From NCBI GenBank assembly GCA_024704765.1, contig JAKMXF010000297.1:124001-188000 (forward strand): a stretch of DNA of 64,000 nucleotides, read 5' to 3'. Below the pieces are notes generated by a model, which saw only the letters and a list, made by a program, of their open reading frames with translations, did no database searches and was not told where the DNA came from. This DNA is from Oopsacas minuta. Lineage: Eukaryota; Porifera; Hexactinellida; Lyssacinosida; Leucopsacidae. Within the stretch, counting starts at the first letter, position 1. Each line of letters begins with the position of its first letter. This document shows positions 57,761 to 64,000 of this stretch, one piece after another. The position numbers and the translations under genes were made by a program.

Positions 57761-60700
57761 ATGTCTGTGACAACTCCTACTGGTTTGTCTTCTTCCAATA
57801 AAGACAAAAGTAGGCGAAAAAGGCAGAATCCTATGAAACTTGATGTTTCTGTGAATCAAAATTCTCCCACTTCCATTGATCTTTCTAATCCCGCCCTAAC
57901 CCCCACTGAGCCAACTTCTATCCCTGTTTTTCAAAGCGATTCAGGTGACGACACACCTGAACCTCTAGAACCAACTGCTACACCCGTAACACCAATTTTT
58001 ACACCTACATTATCATCTCAATCCCAAACTGTCATCACTCCCACTCCGATGACATTTGAAGCTGATGATCAACCCGTCAACGCCACTAACACGACAACAG
58101 TATTGCCTCCCTCTCTTTTTACCCAGCCGATTGATACCTCTATCTCTATAGCTCCTGATCAGAACCTCAACAACTCAACATCAGATACCAATGCAACAAT
58201 CATATCTGAGTGTACGAGCAAGACTTCTATCAAGACAGAGCATAGACCTGTTCTGAACAAAAGAGTTATTTCAGTCAACATTACTAAAGGCAGTAGTTTT
58301 ACGAAAGACTCTCTCAATCAACCCAGGAAGTCTCAGTTCTCTTCACGACACGAGGATATCTCACTATCTGGACAAGACACTCAAAAGAATGACTCATACT
58401 GCTGGAGCTGTCACGAGGGAGGGAATGTAGTCTGTTGTGATACATGCCCCAGAGTGTTCCATCTAAAGTGTGCGCATATTGACACAGACCCACCAGAAGA
58501 CCGCGAGTGGTTATGTCCTATTTGTACACGGCTACGCTCCTCGAAGCGACGGAAAGGAGAAACTCCTGCTAACCTAAGCGAGTTATTAGGCTTTGTTATG
58601 AAGAAACTAAAATTTGAAGGAACGGAACAATTCCAACAGGAAGTGAAGGAAGAAATAGCACCTGGATACCGGGACCTAGTCTACCACCCAATGGATCTTT
58701 GTAAGATAGAGCGTAACATTAGCAGTTACGAGACTACAATCCATTTGCGTTATGAGGTTGAGTGGTTACTACACAATTGTATTATCTACAATGGAAACAA
58801 ACATGCTCTCACAAAGATAGCTAAACAGATAGTTAAGCTATGTCGTCTTGAACTGAGTGAGATAGAGTATTGTGCTAATTGCTACAAACTATCCTGTTTA
58901 CCTAACACTGGAAGGTTCTCACAGCTCTGTGATCCACCACATTCTATCGTGATGGCGGAACATAGGGAAATGAGAGGGCATCCCTTATGGCCTGGGAAGC
59001 TCATCAACAAAGCCAGGGAAAGATGTGAAATTCGATTCTTCGGTAAGAAGCATTGTCGGGTCACTGTTCCTGTAACTTGTGTGAAACCCCTAGGAAATGT
59101 TGAGATTCCAATGCCTCCCCCCGCCAATAAGATAGCTACTAACTGGCCCGAGGCGATTAGCGAACTCAAACTTTACCAAACAAATCTCCGTCAATGGTTA
59201 TCAGCACATCCATCCTACAAAATGATAGTCCCTGAGATTAATGACAGCGCTGTATTCAGTCCTCCCAATGACAAGCTAAACTCCTCAGAAGAGAATGTAG
59301 GGGATATAAGCTTTGTAGTAAACAAAGTTATGAAAAATTTGGATGAAAATCCGCCTAGACCCGCCGTACTCTTCCCCCCTACTGATCAGTTCCAATCTAA
59401 CATATTCTTTCCTAATTCAGACCCCACGCCTATAGCACTATTTGCTAGCAATTCTTCTACTGTCCCTCCTATATCTAGAATTACCAATAACGATATAGAT
59501 TCAGGTATCAGTAAGTTCCCTATTAGTGATACTAAGAGAGTTCACTTGAAAGATCATTCTATTATCAAAATGGGGACAGATGGACCTCTCCCTCACCTTC
59601 TTTCTGAGACAGCTAGTGAGGATGAGAACGATGATCCTAGTTTCAAAATGAACCAGAAACATCCAGGGCGTAGGAAGAGACCTGGTCCTGGAATGGATCT
59701 TAAACAGAAAAATAAAAAACTAGTGTTCTCCGGAGTACCCACGAGAGTGCTACCCTCTAGCAGAGGACGAGGTAAGAAAACAGACTTATCCAGTAGAAAG
59801 CTCCTTCACTACCAGTTCCCTCCTGACAATCTGAACGATGAACTGAGATCTACTCTTAAACGTGAGCTCATCCCAATCATACAGGAGGTACCCTCGCCTA
59901 ATGTTGAACCTGTCAATGAACTGATGGAGAAGAATCTTAATGTGGCTCTAAAACACTTTGAAACAAAATCTATCGAAGAAAACGAGGAAGAACAGAGTCA
60001 ATCTAAATATTATCGAATGTTTATGGAAAAATTTGATACTCTAATGCTGGATATAATCGCAGATCTAAATTCTGGACAGATTGAACACATACAGAAAATT
60101 TTAGATGATATTGTTGCCAGAGAGTATAGCAATAGAAAACAAATATATCATCAGGTGTATGACAATGTCCGTGAAGATATGCAGCGACTGATAGAGCAAT
60201 GTCACGAGGTTGCTAAGATCGAAGTAGAAAGGCAATCCAATGAAATACAGAGACAATGTGACATACGGTTGGTTGAGCGAGTGAGAGACGCAAAGAAGAA
60301 AACTTGGTGTAGTTACTGTTGGGATGAAGCTTACTATAATTGTTGTTGGAATGTTAACTATTGCAGTGAGAAATGTCAGAAAATCCACTGGCCTGAACAC
60401 AAACCGAATTGTATACAAATGCTTAACTCCCCCGCACCAGCTGAAACGCAGGTTGCCTCAGAACCCCGTCAGGTCCCAGGTCCCTCTTCTAGAGAGAGAG
60501 AGGAAGATCAAACCATGGATGTTGTATTCAAGAAGTCTCATTATACACTACCTGACCCTGAGAAGACTATACACAAGAGGAAGTTATCTGTTGATATAAT
60601 TAAAGAGACTATGAAACAGGAAGAACCATACCAACCTCACTCCCTTATTCCTGTTGAAAGAGAGAGACACCCTGACCAGAATCCTCACCATAGATTCACG

Positions 60701-61543
60701 GCTCCTTCATCAGCTCACACTCTTCCTACCTCTTTTCCACACCTAGAGAAGAGTAAGATAGATTCCTATCCGTCAGTGATTCCACCTGCTCTACTCAACT
60801 CTAATTACCTAAATCATCATAAGACTACTCCTCCACCTACATGTGGTGCTTCTGGAGACACTTCAACTGCTACCACCCCAGTATATGTGAAGGCTCCAAA
60901 TATTTCAATTTCTACCTCGTCTGGCCTCATGACTCATAAGGAACATTTAGATCAATTTTCTCGAGGCGTTAGGTATGCACCCATGTCTGGATCTGGACCA
61001 CACCAGTCCCCTAGAGGACAACCAGCCCCCCTCTCTGTACCCCTAGGCTCTGCCCTCTCTCAAATGGAGACTAACAATCCTAATTCTAATGTTACCAGCA
61101 GGTCTATACTCCCATCTAGTGGACAGCTTAAAGAACCACATGGCAATCACCCTACACCCCCCACTCCTCACAAACGAGTGAGAGAGACCGTCCCCAATAG
61201 AGCAGGTGCTCAATCCCCTCATCCCTCTGTTAACCCTGTCATGTTTTCTTCTCCCACCATTGACGGACACGGGTCTCAACCTACTTCATTTATAATACAC
61301 CCTGGGGGACCACCTGTACCTGGAGCCCCGACAACTCCCACATCAAATCAAGCAAAAGTTTTGCAACAACCTTTTCATCCAAACATTGGGCCACACAATT
61401 TATATCAACTCATGAATGGTGATGTTTCACGTAACTTCATGATGCCATATCCCTATCCTCCTCCACCTGCACAGATAATTCAGAATCAAGGTACATTACA
61501 GCCAAATCCCCACACTATGACACCGAGACCCCACGATCTTTAA
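57761..61543 (+). CDS. ZMYND8: ZMYND8-like chromatin reader (PHD-bromo-PWWP-MYND)
   Basis: 1260 residues, one exon. Nuclear histone-mark reader and co-repressor. Order: Thr/Pro/Ser-rich N-terminus; PHD finger 213-257 (YCWSCHEGGNVVCCDTCP...WLCPIC); bromodomain about 268-365 with the acetyl-lysine Asn in IIYNGNKHA (N344); an added CANCYKLSC zinc ligand set as in ZMYND8/11; PWWP about 390-445 (GHPLWPGKL, RFFGKKHCRV); disordered basic middle; a coiled coil about 740-845; and MYND finger 849-884 (WCSYCWDEAYYNCCWN..CQKIHWPEH). A long Pro/Ser/His-rich C-terminus follows. Domain order and the CCWN MYND fit ZMYND8 (RACK7) better than ZMYND11. Start ATG 57761, ten bases after an acceptor. Confidence 0.92.
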   Translation: MSVTTPTGLSSSNKDKSRRKRQNPMKLDVSVNQNSPTSIDLSNPALTPTEPTSIPVFQSDSGDDTPEPLEPTATPVTPIFTPTLSSQSQTVITPTPMTFEADDQPVNATNTTTVLPPSLFTQPIDTSISIAPDQNLNNSTSDTNATIISECTSKTSIKTEHRPVLNKRVISVNITKGSSFTKDSLNQPRKSQFSSRHEDISLSGQDTQKNDSYCWSCHEGGNVVCCDTCPRVFHLKCAHIDTDPPEDREWLCPICTRLRSSKRRKGETPANLSELLGFVMKKLKFEGTEQFQQEVKEEIAPGYRDLVYHPMDLCKIERNISSYETTIHLRYEVEWLLHNCIIYNGNKHALTKIAKQIVKLCRLELSEIEYCANCYKLSCLPNTGRFSQLCDPPHSIVMAEHREMRGHPLWPGKLINKARERCEIRFFGKKHCRVTVPVTCVKPLGNVEIPMPPPANKIATNWPEAISELKLYQTNLRQWLSAHPSYKMIVPEINDSAVFSPPNDKLNSSEENVGDISFVVNKVMKNLDENPPRPAVLFPPTDQFQSNIFFPNSDPTPIALFASNSSTVPPISRITNNDIDSGISKFPISDTKRVHLKDHSIIKMGTDGPLPHLLSETASEDENDDPSFKMNQKHPGRRKRPGPGMDLKQKNKKLVFSGVPTRVLPSSRGRGKKTDLSSRKLLHYQFPPDNLNDELRSTLKRELIPIIQEVPSPNVEPVNELMEKNLNVALKHFETKSIEENEEEQSQSKYYRMFMEKFDTLMLDIIADLNSGQIEHIQKILDDIVAREYSNRKQIYHQVYDNVREDMQRLIEQCHEVAKIEVERQSNEIQRQCDIRLVERVRDAKKKTWCSYCWDEAYYNCCWNVNYCSEKCQKIHWPEHKPNCIQMLNSPAPAETQVASEPRQVPGPSSREREEDQTMDVVFKKSHYTLPDPEKTIHKRKLSVDIIKETMKQEEPYQPHSLIPVERERHPDQNPHHRFTAPSSAHTLPTSFPHLEKSKIDSYPSVIPPALLNSNYLNHHKTTPPPTCGASGDTSTATTPVYVKAPNISISTSSGLMTHKEHLDQFSRGVRYAPMSGSGPHQSPRGQPAPLSVPLGSALSQMETNNPNSNVTSRSILPSSGQLKEPHGNHPTPPTPHKRVRETVPNRAGAQSPHPSVNPVMFSSPTIDGHGSQPTSFIIHPGGPPVPGAPTTPTSNQAKVLQQPFHPNIGPHNLYQLMNGDVSRNFMMPYPYPPPPAQIIQNQGTLQPNPHTMTPRPHDL

Positions 61544-62106
61544 TTCCTCGCATTTAGTACTATATTTGTCATTCACTTCAAAGTGACTGATGTTTCATAG
61601 AATTACTACTTCTACAGAAGATTTGTATAATTTTGAATGGGTTATGATTTTTATCTACCTTGATTATAGTCATATGGGTTAAAATGTGCTTAATGATGCC
61701 TTAATTTGAAGATTACTATTAATATCATTGGATTCATGTACGTACCTCTCATTTTTATCCCCAATAATCTTTCCAGGGCATACTATCTGTGCATTATAAG
61801 CTCGCAAGTAGCAAGCTAAATCGAACTAGATTACTTTTAATAATTTGTAATATTGCCTCAATTTAACTGCTACATGTTATGTTGTATTAAATCTGTGTCA
61901 TTAAAATAGTATTGATGAGTTTATAGCTTGTTTCAGTTTATATAGTACATAAGGAAATATCGTGGATGTCTTGGAATTGATAAATGAGCTTCAAATTAAG
62001 AGCAAAGAAAATTGAAATAAAATTAGTAATTTCTAACACAAAATTGAATTTAATACAAAAATGTGTAAAAATATGATTATTCATATTATCAATTCTTATA
62101 ATTATA

Positions 62107-62356
62107 CACTCCCTGGCCAAAAGTATTGGAACACTCGGCCACAATTGACACTTGGCACAAATATGCATTTGCTTTAGTTGTATAGGCTGAAGATAGTTTC
62201 AAACATTTGTGAACTTAATTCTATCATTAATTTTATTATTACAATCGCCTTTTCTGATATATCCACAGACTATTCAATACATATATTCTCACAAAGTTCC
62301 ATATGCCGCATGTGTCATTAGTGGTATGGTGTTCCAATACTTTTGGCCAGGGAGTG
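62107..62356. mobile_element. Tc1/mariner-like MITE with 28 bp terminal inverted repeats
   Basis: Left end CACTCCCTGGCCAAAAGTAT (continuing TGGAACAC) is exactly complementary to the right end at 62329-62356, a perfect 28 bp inverted repeat. TA flanks both sides (62105-62106 and 62357-62358), the target site of Tc1/mariner elements. The 250 bp element has no coding capacity. The arms look young (no mismatch). Confidence 0.92.
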
Positions 62357-62506
62357 TATATTATCCGCCCTGCTAAGTGCAAACAAATTTTCAATTGTAT
62401 AATTTTTGAGTTTTTACATGATTAATGGCCAAAAAGGTGTGAAATTAGTTCATACCCCCCTTGTGCAAATCTCAAGATATTTAAGGACCAAGATATAGCA
62501 CTGCCA

Positions 62507-62577
62507 CATGGACGGACCCGACTGATGTCCCATATTGTCTCTGTCATAACGGTATCTCCTTATAGAAGTTCCACTAA
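62507..62577 (-). repeat. Dispersed repeat, copy 2
   Basis: The reverse complement (TTCTATAAGGAGATACCG, TTATGACAGAGACAATATGG, GTCCGTCC) is homologous to 21175-21237. Confidence 0.55.
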
Positions 62578-63424
62578 GATTAATTATTCAGTTATGAACT
62601 GTGTTGATTAATTAACAGATTACAATATTATTCCACGAATCTATACAGTTCTCTTGATCCAATTACAGATAATTGTGCCTCGAGTCGACTTCGGTTTAAT
62701 TATTAGGAAAACGTATGCAAATTATACCTTATGTATATAATAATATCCTTTACAATCTGCTGCCACCAGATTAAGGATATAACATTACTACTGCAATTAA
62801 CATAAAGGAAGTCCTAAGAGCAAAGCTTGCAGGCAAATCGTACAGAGACATCACGCCAGGCTAATTAGCCCGCACCGTTATAACATCCATGCTATACTTT
62901 TTAGTACATTCTAATAATCTGTTTTCTCTCGCATATTTATTGAATCTTGGAATAAATTCCATGCTACGTATATACGTAGTGACAATTGCAATTCTGTACA
63001 TTTAAATGTATGCTAAGTTAGTTAATAACTTAACTTTCGTTTCTTATTTAACCTCTAAAATCTGTTATTTTAGTTATTTTACTTAATTAATTTGTGATTT
63101 AAGTTTATTAGGCAGATTTATTTTATTTGGTAATCCGTAAGCTAATTAATGCTAGTATTATTTCTCCATATAAATACATTTTATCTTTCAACTACACAAA
63201 TTACAGTTTATCTTAATAAATTGCAAATTCCTACTTCCCTTCTTGTAGCTATAATATCTCAAAATTTGACTGTCTGTAAGATTTGAATTTTCATAATGCG
63301 CATTTTCCACTTCTTTCTTCTTTTATAATAGTGCTTGAAATTTATTTCCTATCTTGTTCCTCCTAGCTTTATTCTATGGGCATTAGGTATAGGCCTTATT
63401 AGATTCAAATATTTCTACTTTGTT

Positions 63425-64000
63425 ATGCAAAATTCTATTAAAAATGATGAACCAAGTCTAGAGCAGAAAGTGAGTTGTGTATTTACAGGACAGGGATATA
63501 TTGTCTGTAACGGTCACTGAGGTGACAGGAGATTCAATTTAATCGAATTAAATTGATTAGATTTTCATAATATCTACCCTGTAGCTTGCTCGTTTAGTGA
63601 TTGATTAGTAATACAATATTTATCAATTATTTTAGTTATTGTGTGATTACCATTATCTCTTTCTCACAGGTATCTGCACTAGATATAAACGCAAAACCAT
63701 TTGAACCCATTTGCTTTAATCCGAGTAAGTTGAATATTATTATTATTATATTATTCATAGATCATATAATCTTCTATCATCCTCTTTGTATTGTGTTAAT
63801 TGATCGGTTTAGCGAATCGTTCGTTGTATAAGTTAATAATCCGTATTTTACTCTGTATTTGATAAACAGGCGATCGTACTTATATTCCACCTCACCGTCG
63901 TCAGAGTGGCTCCAGTCCAACAAGAGAAGACAACAACCAGGATTTTGAGTCAAGATACCATTCTTCCTCTTTCAGTGATTCTAACTCCCATTCTTATGGA
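63425..64000 (+). CDS. 5' part of a gene with a PABP-binding PAM2-like motif; join(63425..63469, 63670..63724, 63870..>64000)
   Basis: Three exons can be threaded. Exon 1 from ATG 63425 encodes MQNSIKNDEPSLEQK and ends at AGAAA|GTGAGT. Exon 2 follows TTTCTCACAG and ends at CCGA|GTAAGT. Exon 3 follows GATAAACAG and runs off the window. Phases 0 and 1 agree. The spliced protein reads through VSALDINAKPFEPICFNP, close to the PAM2 consensus (SxLNPNAKEFxP) that binds the MLLE domain of poly(A)-binding protein. Next comes RTYIPPHRRQSG and a Ser/Asp-rich stretch. eRF3, Paip, ataxin-2, Tob and other mRNA regulators carry PAM2; too little is visible to say which this is. The gene is unusual here in having several introns. 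Confidence 0.65.

Larger units (their letters stand above)
61544..63424. other. Intergenic stretch with mobile-element fragments
   Basis: 1.9 kb between the ZMYND8-like and PAM2-motif genes. It contains the Tc1/mariner-like MITE at 62107-62356 and a dispersed repeat at 62507-62577. No credible gene is seen. Confidence 0.55.

Noticed and set aside
1-64000. tRNA, rRNA, transposase genes, CRISPR arrays or viral genes
   Set aside because: I looked for B-box-like GGTTCGA motifs outside coding regions, for long rRNA-like GC-rich blocks and for integrase or transposase motifs, and found none convincing; a tRNAscan or Infernal run would be needed to exclude small RNA genes.

Overview
This is a nuclear stretch of an animal genome. 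The sequence is AT-rich. Its genes are metazoan in repertoire: a furin-type proprotein convertase, an SREBP with its two-membrane-span hairpin, POMT2, TM2D2, an ENPP ectoenzyme, a ZMYND8-type PHD/bromo/PWWP/MYND protein, a small-Maf-like bZIP, an SH2 domain, and several cilium proteins (SPAG6, a CFAP97 domain, a SAXO4/PPP1R32-like protein). Nearly all coding regions are single uninterrupted exons, even at 900-1260 residues. The few introns I can place are GT-AG and range from 58 to 574 bp. Compact, intron-poor genes fit an early-branching or genome-reduced animal such as a sponge; that placement is inference and no species can be named.

Layout. 1-8.4 kb: 3' part of mitochondrial processing peptidase alpha, a cathepsin D-like protease, SYAP1 and an SCaMC-type mitochondrial carrier, all on +. 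8.4-15 kb: a gene-poor, repeat-rich stretch with a divergent small Maf and a two-exon orphan, both on -. 15-22.4 kb: a lysosomal phospholipase A2/LCAT relative, SPAG6, ORC2 and a three-exon UBE2Q-type E2, all on +. 23.5-37.5 kb: GPHR (-), then AP5B1, DOLPP1, a furin-like convertase, POMT2 and SAE1 (+). 38.6-44.5 kb: a CFAP97 protein carrying three dynein microtubule-binding modules, an AIG1/ADTRP hydrolase (-), a Rab and an LRR1-like protein. 44.6-53 kb on -: an acyl-CoA synthetase with an N-terminal SH2-like domain, a SAXO4-like protein, SREBP and TM2D2. 54-64 kb: ENPP (-), a ZMYND8-like chromatin reader (+) and the 5' exons of a gene with a PABP-binding PAM2-like motif.

Two proteins stand out as domain combinations I do not recognise from known families. 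The first is CFAP97 followed by three tandem dynein heavy-chain microtubule-binding domains (38608-40656). The second is an SH2-like domain, with the phosphotyrosine-binding Arg replaced by Tyr, fused to a fatty acyl-CoA synthetase (44660-47263). The latter lies 150-160 bp spaced and co-directional with SREBP and a SAXO4-like gene. Most genes here have a pyrimidine/T-rich 3' splice acceptor a few bases before the start codon, which suggests spliced-leader trans-splicing with operon-like gene clusters, or very common 5'-UTR introns.

Between genes lie many small non-autonomous DNA elements: a ~930 bp fold-back hairpin, TTAA-flanked, TA-flanked (Tc1/mariner- and pogo-like) and other inverted-repeat elements, several short tandem repeats, and a pair of GC-rich multi-hairpin modules. 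I saw no transposase, rRNA, CRISPR array or convincing tRNA.
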